Positions 40,816 through 50,670 of a stretch of 64,000 nucleotides of DNA are shown here, piece by piece; position 1 is the first letter of the stretch; the number at the start of each line of letters is the position of its first letter. The notes beneath the pieces are model-generated. The model was not told the DNA's origin and did not search any database. It saw only the letters and a list, made by a program, of their open reading frames with translations. A program made the position numbers and the translations under genes. The stretch comes from Gammaproteobacteria bacterium RIFCSPHIGHO2_12_FULL_63_22 (GTDB lineage Bacteria; Pseudomonadota; Gammaproteobacteria; Xanthomonadales; Xanthomonadaceae), in NCBI GenBank assembly GCA_001801685.1, contig MGYJ01000061.1, positions 311,182-375,181 of the forward strand, in the 5' to 3' direction.

Positions 40816-42657
40816 ATGTCATCGAATGTTTCCGGATACAACGGCTTGTCCAAGCCGTCCCGTCGCCGCTTTGTGCAAGGCCTCGCCGCGGGCGGGGCGA
40901 TTGCAGGCTTGGGTTGGTGGCCAAACACGTCTTGGGCGCAGACCGCGCCGGGCAACAATAATGTCTTGGCGGGCACGGATTTTGAGCTAAACATCGGCGA
41001 GACGCCGATGAATTTCACCGGTCGCACGCGCAACGCGATCACCGTCAACGGCTCGCTGCCGGCGCCGATCCTGCGCTGGCGCGAGGGGACGACGGTCAAC
41101 CTGCGCGTGTCGAACCGGCTGCCCGCCAATTCGATCCACGGCCACGAAACTTCGATCCACTGGCACGGCATCTTGCTGCCGGCGAACATGGATGGCGTGC
41201 CTGGACTCAGCTTCAACGGCATCCATCACGGCGAGACGTATCACTATCGCTTCGACGTGCGCCAAGCCGGTACCTACTGGTACCACAGCCACTCTGCGCT
41301 CCAGGAGCAGGCGGGCCTCTATGGTGCGCTGGTTGTCGATGCGGCCGATCCAGAACCTTTCAGCTACGAGCGCGACTACGTCGTGATGCTTTCCGACTGG
41401 ACCGACCTCGCTCCCTCGGCGCTGTTCGCACGGCTGAAGAAGATGTCGGGCCACGACAACTATTACAAGCGCACCGTTGGCGACTTCATACGCGACGCGG
41501 GGCGCGACGGGCTGGCGGCGACAGTCGCCGACCGCAAGATGTGGGGCGAGATGCGCATGACCCCGACGGATCTGTCGGATGTCAATGCCAATACCTACAC
41601 CTACCTGATGAACGGCACGACCGCGCTCGGCAACTGGACCGGTCTTTACCGCAGTGGCGAGAAGATCCGCCTGCGCTTCATCAATGGGTCGGCCATGACC
41701 TATTTCGACGTGCGCATTCCCGGGCTGAAGATGACCGTGGTCGCCGCCGATGGGCAGTATGTGCATCCTGTTTCAGTCGACGAGTTCCGCATTGCTGTGG
41801 CGGAAGTCTTCGACGTGATCGTCGAGCCGACGGGCCAGGATGCATTCACCATTTTTGCCCAGGACATGGGCCGCACCGGCTATGTCAGTGGCACGCTGGC
41901 CGTGCGTGACGGGTTGCGTGCACCCGTGCCTGAACTCGACGCACGAACGATCCTGTCGATGGACGACATGGGTCACGGTGGCATGGGCGGCGGGCATGAC
42001 ATGGCGTCGATGGCAACTACCCCAGCGACTGCCCCGGCGGCCGACAGCATGGCCGGGATGGATCATTCCGGGATGGACATGTCGGGCAAGAGTGGCGGCG
42101 CCATGGCTGGGATGGACCACGGTGCCGGCGGCATGCAGGCGCACCCGGCCAGCGAAACCGGCAATCCGCTGGTCGACATGCAAACGATGTCTCCGGTGCC
42201 GAAGCTCGCCGATCCCGGCATCGGCTTGCGCGACAACGGCCGCAAGGTATTGAGCTATGCCGACCTCAAGAGCAGCTTTGCCGATCCGGACGGGCGCGAT
42301 CCCGGTCGCACGGTCGAACTGCACTTGACCGGCCACATGGAAAAGTTCGCTTGGTCCTTCGACGGCATAAAATTCTCTAGCGCCGAACCCCTGCGGCTCA
42401 ACTACGGCGAGCGCATGCGTATCGTGCTGGTGAACGACACGATGATGACGCACCCAATCCACTTGCACGGCATGTGGAGCGATCTGGAAGACGAGCAGGG
42501 CAATTTCCACGTCCGTAAACACACCATCGACATGCCGCCCGGCAGCAAGCGCAGTTATCGCGTGCGCGCCGATGCATTGGGGCGCTGGGCGTATCACTGC
42601 CATCTGCTCTATCACATGGAAGCGGGAATGATGCGGGAAGTGGAGGTGAAGGAATGA
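40816..42657 (+). CDS. copA: Copper resistance multicopper oxidase CopA
   Basis: The 613-residue periplasmic oxidase has a Tat signal (SRRRFVQGLAAGGAIAGL) and the four Cu-binding segments SIHWHGILLP, YWYHSHSALQEQ, HPIHLHGMWSD and YHCHLLYHMEAGMM. A Met/His-rich insert (MDDMGHGGMGGGHDMASM and further MDHSGMDM repeats, about residues 385-440) is typical of copper-resistance CopA and binds extra copper. It would oxidize Cu(I) to the less toxic Cu(II). Its stop overlaps the copB start (ATGA). Confidence 0.95.
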   Translation: MSSNVSGYNGLSKPSRRRFVQGLAAGGAIAGLGWWPNTSWAQTAPGNNNVLAGTDFELNIGETPMNFTGRTRNAITVNGSLPAPILRWREGTTVNLRVSNRLPANSIHGHETSIHWHGILLPANMDGVPGLSFNGIHHGETYHYRFDVRQAGTYWYHSHSALQEQAGLYGALVVDAADPEPFSYERDYVVMLSDWTDLAPSALFARLKKMSGHDNYYKRTVGDFIRDAGRDGLAATVADRKMWGEMRMTPTDLSDVNANTYTYLMNGTTALGNWTGLYRSGEKIRLRFINGSAMTYFDVRIPGLKMTVVAADGQYVHPVSVDEFRIAVAEVFDVIVEPTGQDAFTIFAQDMGRTGYVSGTLAVRDGLRAPVPELDARTILSMDDMGHGGMGGGHDMASMATTPATAPAADSMAGMDHSGMDMSGKSGGAMAGMDHGAGGMQAHPASETGNPLVDMQTMSPVPKLADPGIGLRDNGRKVLSYADLKSSFADPDGRDPGRTVELHLTGHMEKFAWSFDGIKFSSAEPLRLNYGERMRIVLVNDTMMTHPIHLHGMWSDLEDEQGNFHVRKHTIDMPPGSKRSYRVRADALGRWAYHCHLLYHMEAGMMREVEVKE

Positions 42658-43793
42658 AGACCCTGATCTCGAGCCGCGCTGTGCAGCGTCTTTGTTTGTT
42701 GACTTCGGCAGCAATCGCGTTATCCGTCAACGCATTTCCTGCCTTTGCGCAGGCGATGGATCACTCCAAGATGCAGATGCCGGTGACCACGCCGCCGGCG
42801 AAGAAACCGGTGATCAAGAAGCCGCCCGCGAAAAAGATGCCGGTAAAGTCGCCCGTGGCTGCGCCCGCGACACCGCCCATGATGCCGGCAGATCCGCACG
42901 CGGGCCACACCATGCCCGCGCCGGAACCGGCGGTCGAGGCGGTGGACCACGCGGCGATGGGGCACGACATGCCGCCGACAACCGATGCGGTTGATCATGC
43001 GGCCATGGGTCACGCTATGCCGCCGGATGCGCCAGTCGACCACGCAGCGATGGGGCACGACATGCCTGTTGCGCCCACCGATCCGTTGCTGCCCATTCCC
43101 GCGTTGTCGGCGGCCGACCGCGTTGCGGCCTTCCCCGTAGTGGAGGCACACGCGGCTCACGATGACGGCATTCATTCGTACTGGTTACTTGACCGCCTGG
43201 AAGCCTGGGACGCGGATGCGGGCACAGGCGTCGGTTGGGAGGCACTGAGCTGGGTCGGCACCGATCTGAACCGGCTGTGGCTGCGCAGCGAAGGCGAACG
43301 CGTCGGCAGCGACACTGAGTCCGCAGACATCGAAGTGTTGTACGGCCGCAGCGTGTCGCGTTGGTGGGATGTTGTCGCAGGCGTGCGCCACGAATTCGGT
43401 GAGGGCCCGTCGCAAACTTTTGCCGCTTTCGGTGTGATTGGGCTGTCGCCGTACAAGTTTGAAATAGACGCCACCGCCTACATCGGCCAGTCCGGTCAAA
43501 CGGCAGTACGCCTGGAAGCCGAGTACGACACGTTGCTGACCAATCGTCTCGTCCTGCAGTGGCAAGCCGAAGTCGAGTTTCACGGCAAGGATGACGCGCT
43601 GCGCGGCATCGGTTCCGGCCTGAGCACATTCGAGGCCGGCCTGCGACTGCGATACGAATTCACTCGCAAGTTCGCTCCGTACATCGGTGTGGTGCGGGAG
43701 CGCGCCTTTGGGGGCACGGCCGATTTCCGGCGCGAGCGTTTCGATGACATCACCGACACCCGCTTCGTGGCGGGAATTCGCATTTGGTTCTGA
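42654..43793 (+). CDS. copB: Copper resistance outer-membrane protein CopB
   Basis: The 379-residue protein starts inside the copA stop codon. A signal peptide is followed by a Lys/Pro stretch (TPPAKKPVIKKPPAKKMP) and repeated His/Met motifs: DPHAGHTMP, DHAAMGHDMPP three times. The C-terminal 230 residues form the CopB beta-barrel (HSYWLLDRLEAWDADAGTG, WDVVAGVRHEFGEGPSQTF) ending in IRIWF, an outer-membrane C-terminal signature. It binds copper at the outer membrane, partner of CopA. Confidence 0.93.
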   Translation: MKTLISSRAVQRLCLLTSAAIALSVNAFPAFAQAMDHSKMQMPVTTPPAKKPVIKKPPAKKMPVKSPVAAPATPPMMPADPHAGHTMPAPEPAVEAVDHAAMGHDMPPTTDAVDHAAMGHAMPPDAPVDHAAMGHDMPVAPTDPLLPIPALSAADRVAAFPVVEAHAAHDDGIHSYWLLDRLEAWDADAGTGVGWEALSWVGTDLNRLWLRSEGERVGSDTESADIEVLYGRSVSRWWDVVAGVRHEFGEGPSQTFAAFGVIGLSPYKFEIDATAYIGQSGQTAVRLEAEYDTLLTNRLVLQWQAEVEFHGKDDALRGIGSGLSTFEAGLRLRYEFTRKFAPYIGVVRERAFGGTADFRRERFDDITDTRFVAGIRIWF

Positions 43794-43808
43794 CGAGGAA
43801 ATGACTTT

Positions 43809-44525
43809 ATGCCTTTCGTAAAACGCACCTCGCTGTTCACGCTGGCGTTGATTTCGGTTGCTGCCATGTTGGTGACGGCCGGCTTCATCTGGTCGGGCAT
43901 TTACAACATTGGCGCCGATGACGCCCACACCCGTCCGGTCTACGCAGTGCTGCAAACCCTGCGTGACCGGTCCATCTCGGCTCGAGCAAGCAAGCTCCAT
44001 CCGCCGCCCAATTTGAACGACGCGGCGATGATTCGCCAAGGCGCTGGCAATTACGCTGCGATGTGCGCCGGATGCCACCTCGCGCCGGGCATGGCGGCCA
44101 CGGAATTGAGCAAAGGCTTGTACCCGGCGCCGCCCGCCCTGGCGACGCGCGCCGTCACCGATCCCGCGCATCACTTTTGGGTGATCAAGCACGGCATCAA
44201 GGCCTCGGGCATGCCGGCCTGGGGCCTGAGTATGAGCGACGAATACATCTGGGGCATGGTCGCTTTCCTGCAAGAGTTGCCCAGGCTCGACGCCAAGCAA
44301 TATGAAGCATTGGTGGCGGGTAGCAGCGGACATGCGCACGGCGGCGGCGAGACCAAGGCCCACGACGACAGCGCCGATCCACATGCCGGAATGGACATGA
44401 GCACCGCCGCCGATGAACCGGCGGTCGTCGAACATCGACATGCCGACGGCAGTGTGGAATCCCATCCGGTGCTCAAGCCAACGAGCCCGGCGAAGGCTGA
44501 CGACGGCCACGATCACGAGCACTAA
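43809..44525 (+). CDS. Membrane-anchored cytochrome c with His-rich tail
   Basis: The 238-residue protein has one N-terminal membrane segment (residues 10-30) and a single class I cytochrome c domain with CAGCH near residue 87 and Met ligand in ASGMPAWGLSM. The C-terminal 60 residues are rich in His and Asp (HAHGGGETKAHDDS, DDGHDHEH), suited to binding Cu or another metal. It follows copB by 15 bases and could pass electrons to or from CopA. It is a common companion of copAB in Xanthomonadales islands. Confidence 0.82.
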   Translation: MPFVKRTSLFTLALISVAAMLVTAGFIWSGIYNIGADDAHTRPVYAVLQTLRDRSISARASKLHPPPNLNDAAMIRQGAGNYAAMCAGCHLAPGMAATELSKGLYPAPPALATRAVTDPAHHFWVIKHGIKASGMPAWGLSMSDEYIWGMVAFLQELPRLDAKQYEALVAGSSGHAHGGGETKAHDDSADPHAGMDMSTAADEPAVVEHRHADGSVESHPVLKPTSPAKADDGHDHEH

Positions 44526-44562
44526 TCGAAACCAGAACCAGAACCCCGAGGAGCTACCCCGC

Positions 44563-45084
44563 ATGAAAAGCGTTTCGATGACCCTGGCCGCTGCCCTCGC
44601 CCTTGGCGGCGCCATTGCTGCCACTGCACAAACGACGATCTCGCCCGCCGCCCATGCGCATGGAGCGGCGCCGACGGCAGCGAAAGTACAACTCGACATT
44701 CCCGTCGCCGCGCAAGCCGCGGTCTCGGTGGTCGATCAGTTTGGCAGCGCGCTCACGCGAGGGGACTTGAAGGCAGTTGGCACTTTGTTGGACGCCGATG
44801 TCTTGATTCTGGAGACCGGGGGCGCGGAGCGCAGCCGCGACGAATACCTGGGCCACCATGCCATCAGTGACGCGGCCTTTCTCAAGGGCACTCACAACCA
44901 ACTCAAGCGGCGTAGGGCTCGGCTCCATGGCGACTTGGCCTGGGTCGGTAGCGAGAGCGAACTGCACACCAGCAAAGACGGCAAACCGCTAACTTTGCTC
45001 AGCACGGAAACGATAGTGCTAAAACGCAACGGCGCCGACTGGCGAATCGTCCATATCCACTGGTCTTCACGACCCAAACGTTGA
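44563..45084 (+). CDS. Secreted NTF2-like (DUF4440-type) protein
   Basis: The 173-residue product has a signal peptide (MKSVSMTLAAALALGGAIAA, cleaved after ATA or AQT) and one NTF2-like domain: VVDQFGSALTRGDLKAVGTL, VLILETGGAERSRDEYLGHH, DWRIVHIHWSSR. Such domains serve as scaffolds or small enzymes, and no active-site pattern can be named here. It lies in the copper block between the cytochrome c and DUF411 genes and is surely co-transcribed. GAGGAG precedes the ATG. Confidence 0.78.
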   Translation: MKSVSMTLAAALALGGAIAATAQTTISPAAHAHGAAPTAAKVQLDIPVAAQAAVSVVDQFGSALTRGDLKAVGTLLDADVLILETGGAERSRDEYLGHHAISDAAFLKGTHNQLKRRRARLHGDLAWVGSESELHTSKDGKPLTLLSTETIVLKRNGADWRIVHIHWSSRPKR

Positions 45085-45097
45085 TCCGGGAGGCGGT

Positions 45098-45634
45098 ATG
45101 AAAAGAAACGGAATCTTGGTAACGGCGGCATTCATGGCTTTTGTCTCGGTCGCCTGCACGCCTGCGCCCAACGCAAGCGAACGCAAGTCGGTCACAACCA
45201 CCGCGGCGTCCACGACGACGTCCGCAGCGGCGCGCAGTCCGGAAGTGGCTCGTGAGGCGCTTCCACCAATGATCGTGCACAAGAGCCCGACGTGCAGTTG
45301 CTGTGGCTTGTGGGTCGAGCATATGCGCGCGGCTGGTTTCGACGTCGAGGTGCGTAACAACGACAACCTCGAATCGATCAAGCGGGGCGTTGGCGTGCCG
45401 GCCGGCAAGGCGTCGTGCCATACCGCCGAAGTCGGCGGCTATTTCGTCGAAGGCCACGTGCCCGCCGAGGACGTCAAGCGATTGCTGGCGGGCAAACCCG
45501 ATGCCAGGGGGCTGGTGCTGCCCGGAATGCCCGCAGGCTCGCCGGGCATGGAAATGCCTGACGGCACCCACCAGCCATACACCGTTGAGTTGGTTCGCAG
45601 TGACGGCCGCATCGAGGAATTCGCAAAACACTAG
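45098..45634 (+). CDS. DUF411 metal-binding lipoprotein
   Basis: The 178-residue protein has a lipobox (VSVAC at Cys20), a Thr/Ser-rich linker, and the DUF411 domain: MIVHKSPTCSCCGLWVEHMR, then GKASCHTAEVGGYFVEGHVP and VLPGMPAGSPGMEMPDG. The CSCC, SCH and Met residues suggest Cu(I) binding. DUF411 genes commonly accompany cop and cus genes; some are proposed copper chaperones. It is coupled to the NTF2-like gene by a 13-base gap. Confidence 0.87.
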   Translation: MKRNGILVTAAFMAFVSVACTPAPNASERKSVTTTAASTTTSAAARSPEVAREALPPMIVHKSPTCSCCGLWVEHMRAAGFDVEVRNNDNLESIKRGVGVPAGKASCHTAEVGGYFVEGHVPAEDVKRLLAGKPDARGLVLPGMPAGSPGMEMPDGTHQPYTVELVRSDGRIEEFAKH

Positions 45635-45704
45635 AGCGTGCTCGATTCAACACGGTGACGCGGGCGCGCCGTTCCTCGCCCATTTTCTGCAAGGAAGCAG
45701 GGCA

Positions 45705-46070
45705 ATGACTCATCATTCTGCTGCGCATCGGAACCAAGCGATGAACGACTGCATCGGCAACTGCACCAGTTGCCATGCGGTTTGCTTGGAGACAATCAAC
45801 TACTGCCTGACCAAGGGCGGTGAGCAAGCCACGCCCGATCACGTCGCGTTGCTGGCCGCGTGCGCCGACATCTGCGGCACCAGTGCCGCGACCCTGCTCC
45901 GCGGTGCGACGGTGTCACCGGTCATTTGTGGCGCCTGTGCGGAGGTTTGCCGGCAGTGCGCGACATCGTGCGAAAAGATGGGCGATGACGCCGAGATGAA
46001 GCGCTGCGCCGAAGCTTGTCGCCGCTGCGCGGAAAGCTGCACCGCGATGGCATCGATGGCAGCGCACTAG
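45705..46070 (+). CDS. Four-helix-bundle copper storage protein (DUF326/Csp-like)
   Basis: The 121-residue protein has Cys spaced along all helices: NDCIGNCTSCHAVCLETINY, ACADICG, CGACAEVCRQCATSCE, CAEACRRCAESC. This matches the Csp/DUF326 proteins, in which a four-helix bundle lined with Cys stores many Cu(I) ions. There is no signal peptide, so it resembles cytosolic Csp3-type proteins. It ends the copper block just before the MerR-type regulator. The ATG has AAGGAAG ahead. Confidence 0.85.
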   Translation: MTHHSAAHRNQAMNDCIGNCTSCHAVCLETINYCLTKGGEQATPDHVALLAACADICGTSAATLLRGATVSPVICGACAEVCRQCATSCEKMGDDAEMKRCAEACRRCAESCTAMASMAAH

Positions 46071-46144
46071 TTTCGACGCGGCCCTGCTATCCCGGCAGGG
46101 CCCTTTGGGACGTGCGCGAAGCGTTTGCCCGATGGGTGCAGGGC

Positions 46145-46176
46145 TTGACTCTGGACTAGGGTCCAAGCTTCAGACT
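46145..46176 (+). promoter_or_regulatory. MerR-type promoter of the regulator/P-type ATPase operon
   Basis: TTGACT (46145-46150), the perfect dyad TGGAC-TAGG-GTCCA (46152-46165) and CAGACT (46171-46176) with a 20-base spacer. The layout matches promoters activated by metal-sensing MerR proteins, and the next gene encodes one. Transcription would start about 20 bases before its ATG, so the regulator would control its own operon. Confidence 0.7.
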
Positions 46177-46205
46177 GAGCGGAAATCCACGCAAGGAGTG
46201 GTGTC

Positions 46206-46604
46206 ATGCATATCGGCCAGTTGGCCCGTCAAGCAGGCGTTCCCATCGATACGGTCCGCTACTACGAACGCAATGGCCTGTTGCCGGCGCCGCCTCGACT
46301 TGAGTCTGGCTATCGGGACTACCCCGCGCAGGACGTCGCGCGGCTTCGCTTCGTGCGCCGCGCCAAGGCCCTGGGCTTCACCTTGAGCGAGGTTCGGGAA
46401 CTGCTGGCCCTGTCGCAATACCGTGACCAGGACATGGCCGATTTCAGGGCCGTCGCCGGCGCGAAGTTGGCGGATATCGATAGCAAGGTCGCCGAGTTGA
46501 CCCGCATTCGCGACGGCTTGCAGACGCTGCTCCTGGCTTGCCCTGGCCAGGGTGCGTTGGGAGACTGTCCGATTCTCGGCGCCCTATCGGAGGATATCGC
46601 ATGA
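46206..46604 (+). CDS. MerR family heavy-metal-responsive regulator (CueR-like)
   Basis: The 132-residue protein has the winged HTH ([40 protein letters not shown]) and a dimerization helix, and ends with the metal-binding loop [13 protein letters not shown]. Two Cys spaced by eight residues fit the CueR/CadR/ZntR group. Its stop overlaps the Cu ATPase start, so copper is the likely signal. The symbol is left open because the loop alone does not separate Cu from Zn/Cd sensors. Confidence 0.85.
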   Translation: MHIGQLARQAGVPIDTVRYYERNGLLPAPPRLESGYRDYPAQDVARLRFVRRAKALGFTLSEVRELLALSQYRDQDMADFRAVAGAKLADIDSKVAELTRIRDGLQTLLLACPGQGALGDCPILGALSEDIA

Positions 46605-48997
46605 ACACACTGGAAGAGCACGCATCGGCGGGCGGTACCGGCACGGTCATCGACCCGGTCTGCGGCATGCTCGTCGACCCGCGGAAGACCGAGCACCAGG
46701 TTGCACACGCCGGCAAGCTCTACTATTTCTGCTCGGGCAAATGCCGTCAGCGCTTTACTGCCGAACCGCAGAAATACTTGACTCCTGTCGCCGAACCGGT
46801 CGCTGTGGCACCTGCCGGGACGATCTACACCTGTCCGATGCATCCGCAAGTCCGGCAGGAAGGGCCCGGTACCTGTCCAATCTGTGGCATGGCGCTCGAG
46901 CCGGAAATGCCGAGCCTGGACGAGGAAGACAACCCGGAACTGCGGGATTTTTCGCAACGCTTCTGGTGGACCTTGCCGCTGACTGTGATCGTATTGGCGC
47001 TGGCCACGCTCGGCCCGCGACTCGCGTTCGTGTCGACCGAAGTGCGCACGTGGATGGAACTGGTGCTGACCGCGCCGGTGGTGTTGTGGGCGGGCTGGCC
47101 GTTCTTCGTACGCGGCGTGCAATCCGTACGAAATCGAAGCCCCAATATGTGGACGCTGATCGGGACCGGTGTCGCCGCCGCGTTCGGCTTCAGCGTGGTC
47201 GCCACGCTCGCGCCTGATCTGTTTCCTGCGTCCTTCCGCGAACATGGCCGGGTCGGCGTGTACTTCGAAGCCGCCGCCGTAATCGTCTCGCTGACCTTGC
47301 TCGGCCAACTGCTCGAGTTGCGGGCGCGGTCGAAGACGTCCGCCGCGATCAAGGCGCTGCTCGGGCTGGCCCCGAAGACGGCGCGCCGCGTCAACGACGA
47401 TAACAGCGAGGAAGACATGCCGCTTGAGCACGTGCACGTGGGCAATCGCCTGCGCGTGCGTCCGGGCGAAAAAATCCCAGTGGACGGCACGGTGCTCGAG
47501 GGCCATTCCAGCGTCGATGAGTCGATGTTGACGGGCGAGCCGATGCCGGTCGAAAAGGAGACCGGTGCCCGCGTCATCGGCGCCACCATCAACGGCACTG
47601 GCAGCTTGATCATCCGCGCCGATCAGGTTGGTTCGGCCACGGTGTTGTCGCAGATCGTGCAACTCGTCGCACAGGCGCAACGCTCGCGGGCGCCGATGCA
47701 ACGCATGGCCGACAAGGTTGCGTTCTGGTTCGTGCTCGCGGTGTTCGCCGTGGCGTTGCTGACGTTCCTGGGCTGGGGCGTGTTCGGCCCCGCGCCGTCG
47801 TGGACGTACGCCGTGCTCAACGCCGTTTCGGTTCTGATCATTGCCTGTCCCTGCGCGTTGGGCTTGGCGACGCCGATGTCGATCATGGTCGCCACCGGGC
47901 GCGCAGCACGGCACGGCGTGTTGTTTCGCAATGCCGAGGCGATCGAGCAGTTGCGCAAGATCGATACCTTGATCGTCGACAAGACGGGCACGCTCACCGA
48001 AGGACGACCGGTCTTTCGCGACAGCCTTACTGCGGAAGGCTTCATCGCCGAGCACGTACTGCAGTTGGCGGCCAGCCTGGAGCAGGGCAGTGAGCATCCG
48101 CTGGCCGCCGCGATCCTGGCCGAGGCGGCACGGCGCAAGATTCGGCCTTTGCCCGTGGCAGGCTTTGATGCCGTCACCGGGCGCGGAGTCATTGGGCGCG
48201 TAGCCGGGCAGGCGGCGGCTTTGGGCAACAAGGCGCTCATGGCGGATGTCGGAGCGGATGTCACTGGCCTGTGGGCTGGCAGCGAACTGCTGCGCGCGCA
48301 GGGCGCCAGCGTCGTGTTCCTGGCAGTTGACGGCGTGGTCGCGGGTGCGCTGGCAGTAGCCGATCCGATCAAGACCACGACACTACCCGCACTGGATGCC
48401 CTGCGTGCGGCGGGCCTACGCATCGTGATGGCCTCCGGCGACGCCCAGGCCACCGCCGAGGTCGTGGGCCGCACGCTGGGCATCGATGAGGTTTATGGCG
48501 AGGTGCAACCAAAGGACAAGGTGGCGCTGGTCCAACGCCTCCAGGGCGAAGGCCGACGCGTGGCAATGGCCGGTGACGGCGTCAATGACGCGCCCGCGTT
48601 GGCGGCGGCCGACGTCGGTATCGCCATGGGCACGGGTACCGATGTAGCGATGTCGACGGCGCAGGTCACGTTGGTCAAGGGTGACTTGCGCGGGATCTTG
48701 CAGGCGCGTGCGATTTCCGACACGACCGTCGCGAACATGAAGCAGAATTTGGCGTTCGCCTTCGTGTACAACGCGCTCGGTGTGCCGATCGCCGCCGGCG
48801 TGCTGTATCCGCTGTTCGGTTTGCTGCTCAGCCCAATGATCGCCGCGCTGGCGATGAGTCTGAGTTCGGTGTCGGTCGTCAGTAACGCCTTGCGCTTGTC
48901 CAAGGTTGCCCTGCCGAAAATCGCCGCTGGTCCGGACTTGGCCCCCGCAGCGGATACTTCCACTGGAATCGGTTCCTATCGAGGAGACGGGCCATGA
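46601..48997 (+). CDS. Copper-exporting P1B-type ATPase with YHS and heavy-metal-binding domains
   Basis: The 798-residue pump has an N-terminal YHS domain ([23 protein letters not shown]) and a heavy-metal-binding domain ([27 protein letters not shown]) instead of CxxC HMA repeats. Eight membrane segments hold the CPC motif ([12 protein letters not shown]). Cytoplasmic motifs are [13 protein letters not shown], the HP pair in SEHPLAAA and [23 protein letters not shown] with MSxS in the last helix ([17 protein letters not shown]) fits Cu(I) pumps (CopF/CopA-like). It is coupled to the regulator upstream and the lipoprotein downstream by ATGA overlaps. Confidence 0.93.
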   Translation: MNTLEEHASAGGTGTVIDPVCGMLVDPRKTEHQVAHAGKLYYFCSGKCRQRFTAEPQKYLTPVAEPVAVAPAGTIYTCPMHPQVRQEGPGTCPICGMALEPEMPSLDEEDNPELRDFSQRFWWTLPLTVIVLALATLGPRLAFVSTEVRTWMELVLTAPVVLWAGWPFFVRGVQSVRNRSPNMWTLIGTGVAAAFGFSVVATLAPDLFPASFREHGRVGVYFEAAAVIVSLTLLGQLLELRARSKTSAAIKALLGLAPKTARRVNDDNSEEDMPLEHVHVGNRLRVRPGEKIPVDGTVLEGHSSVDESMLTGEPMPVEKETGARVIGATINGTGSLIIRADQVGSATVLSQIVQLVAQAQRSRAPMQRMADKVAFWFVLAVFAVALLTFLGWGVFGPAPSWTYAVLNAVSVLIIACPCALGLATPMSIMVATGRAARHGVLFRNAEAIEQLRKIDTLIVDKTGTLTEGRPVFRDSLTAEGFIAEHVLQLAASLEQGSEHPLAAAILAEAARRKIRPLPVAGFDAVTGRGVIGRVAGQAAALGNKALMADVGADVTGLWAGSELLRAQGASVVFLAVDGVVAGALAVADPIKTTTLPALDALRAAGLRIVMASGDAQATAEVVGRTLGIDEVYGEVQPKDKVALVQRLQGEGRRVAMAGDGVNDAPALAAADVGIAMGTGTDVAMSTAQVTLVKGDLRGILQARAISDTTVANMKQNLAFAFVYNALGVPIAAGVLYPLFGLLLSPMIAALAMSLSSVSVVSNALRLSKVALPKIAAGPDLAPAADTSTGIGSYRGDGP

Positions 48998-49428
48998 ATG
49001 CAAGGAATATTGGGCGGTTGTTCGTCGTGGTCAGCGCACTGGCCATGAGTGCTTGCGTCGATGCGGACAAAGCGCAGGAACCTGCGGCGGCCAAGCCGGC
49101 GAAGGTAAGCGAGAATCAAGCAGAAGGCGGCTTGGCCAAGGCCGAGGGCCAGGTTCTTCGTGGCTGGTATATGGAGCACGAATGGCAGGGCATGTTCCAA
49201 CCCTGCGGAGAATCGCGGCAATGGCGCGTGGACTCGCCGGAACTTCGAGCCAGGGCCAAGGACTTCGGCTTGGATCCCGACACACCGGCATACGTGAGTT
49301 TGTTCGTGACACAGACGGCTGGCGGCCATGAACTGTTGGTGTCGCGTATCGAGCAGTTCGGATCGCCAACGCCCGTGCGCGACTGCGGCATGACCGGCGT
49401 GGTGCTGCCCGCGCCGACTGGCGGTTGA
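48994..49428 (+). CDS. Lipoprotein of unknown function in the copper operon
   Basis: The 144-residue protein has a lipobox (AMSAC at Cys21) and a mature domain of about 95 residues starting [20 protein letters not shown] and ending [12 protein letters not shown]. Two Cys (FQPCGE, RDCGM) may form a disulfide. It is coupled to the Cu ATPase by ATGA, and similar lipoproteins occur after such pumps. It may bind copper in the periplasm, but no function is known to me. Confidence 0.75.
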   Translation: MNARNIGRLFVVVSALAMSACVDADKAQEPAAAKPAKVSENQAEGGLAKAEGQVLRGWYMEHEWQGMFQPCGESRQWRVDSPELRARAKDFGLDPDTPAYVSLFVTQTAGGHELLVSRIEQFGSPTPVRDCGMTGVVLPAPTGG

Positions 49429-49462
49429 ACCGGTGCCGACATGACCTGCTGCCGGGTCGGAC

Positions 49463-49807
49463 TCAGTGCATCATCCAACAGTCGAGGGCATCCAGGCCAA
49501 TGTGGATCAACAGGCCGAGGCCCAATAGGCGTGTCCGCTTCGGCACGGTGAGCAGTCCGTAGGCGAGGATCGCCGAGGCGGTGTGCAGCGCGTGGAAACC
49601 GATGCTGCAACGCTCCGGAGCATAAACGGGATCGGCCAGCAGATGGTCCAAGTCGATCAGCCAGCCGGCAAGCAGCCACAGCCACGCGCGAAACCACCGC
49701 TCGCGATACCAGGTGAGCGCCACTACGCCAGGCACGATGAGGTGCAATGCCAGGTGCACGACCGGCCGAAGCCCGGAAAAGGAAACTTCACTCACCAGAG
49801 ACTGCAT
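49463..49807 (-). CDS. DUF6122-type small membrane protein
   Basis: The 114-residue protein has three or four membrane segments and His/Asp-bearing stretches: VHLALHLIVPGVVALTWY, WLIDLDHLLADPVYAPERCS, FHALHTASAILAYGLL and LIHIGLDALDCWMMH. These fit the DUF6122 family, which occurs in metal islands of proteobacteria; biochemistry is unknown. The His and Asp residues in the membrane suggest a metal site. It is opposite in strand to its neighbours. Confidence 0.7.
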   Translation of the reverse strand: MQSLVSEVSFSGLRPVVHLALHLIVPGVVALTWYRERWFRAWLWLLAGWLIDLDHLLADPVYAPERCSIGFHALHTASAILAYGLLTVPKRTRLLGLGLLIHIGLDALDCWMMH

Positions 49808-49977
49808 ATGGATCGCTACTCGACCTCGCCCAATGCGGAGCGTAGTTTGTTTGCCGCCGATTCGAAAGGTGAGCGGCCCAGGCCGAGTGCGTTACTCCTC
49901 AAGAGGAATCGGGGGTCGGCGGCAGCATAGAAGTAAGTTAGGATTGCTCGCTCAATGGAGAGCCAAAGGTGCGTCGT

Positions 49978-50670
49978 ATGAAACCCGCGTTCTGGGCGCG
50001 CCGAGTCCACAAATGGATTGCCCTGTTCATCGGCGTCCAGGCCTTGCTGTGGATGCTCAGCGGCCTGTATATGACGGCGATTTCCATCGATACCATCCAT
50101 GGCGATCACTTGGTCCATCGCGACGTCCAGCCGCTTTCCACGAGCCAGCCCTTGCTTCATCCAGATGCGCTTGCGCAGCAATACCCCGGGTTGACGAGCT
50201 TGCGACTCAAGCGGTTCATGGGTAAGCAAGTTTTCGAGTTGCAGCAGGGCAACACCTTCACGATCGTCGACGCGCGCACTGGTGCGCGAATGAGTCCGCT
50301 AAACAAACCGATGGCCAGGTCCCTGGCTGAGTCACTCTACGTTGGCAACGCGCCGATCCGAACGATCGAATTGTTGGATGACGCACCGCAGGAAGTTTCC
50401 AACCGCCCGGCGCCGATCTGGCGCGTGGAGTTTGCCGATCGCAACGAAACCACGCTGTACCTCTCGCCGCACTCCGGCGAATTGCTCGCCAAGCGTCACG
50501 ATCTTTGGCGCTGGTTCGACCTGCTGTGGATGTTGCACATCATGGATTATGACGAGCGAAGCGACGTAAACAATCTGTTGCTACGCACAACTTCAATCAT
50601 CGGATTGATGTTCGCATTGAGCGGCCTGTGGCTGCTCGTTTATAGCTTCGGCCGGAGGCGCAGGGCATGA
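49978..50670 (+). CDS. PepSY domain membrane protein (first of pair)
   Basis: The 230-residue protein has an N-terminal membrane segment (VHKWIALFIGVQALLWMLSG), a periplasmic PepSY-type domain, and a C-terminal membrane segment (TSIIGLMFALSGLWLLVYSF). The periplasmic part ends in the motif LWMLHIMDYDERSDVNNLLL, shared with the next gene. An upstream GTG at 49969 is an alternative start. PepSY proteins of this form often accompany TonB receptors or metal uptake/efflux and may help reduce metal or heme at the membrane. Confidence 0.8.
   Translation: MKPAFWARRVHKWIALFIGVQALLWMLSGLYMTAISIDTIHGDHLVHRDVQPLSTSQPLLHPDALAQQYPGLTSLRLKRFMGKQVFELQQGNTFTIVDARTGARMSPLNKPMARSLAESLYVGNAPIRTIELLDDAPQEVSNRPAPIWRVEFADRNETTLYLSPHSGELLAKRHDLWRWFDLLWMLHIMDYDERSDVNNLLLRTTSIIGLMFALSGLWLLVYSFGRRRRA

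Noticed and set aside
46319..48097. Antisense frame opposite the Cu ATPase (592 residues)
   Set aside because: Shadow of a clear P-type ATPase; no recognisable domain or ribosome site.
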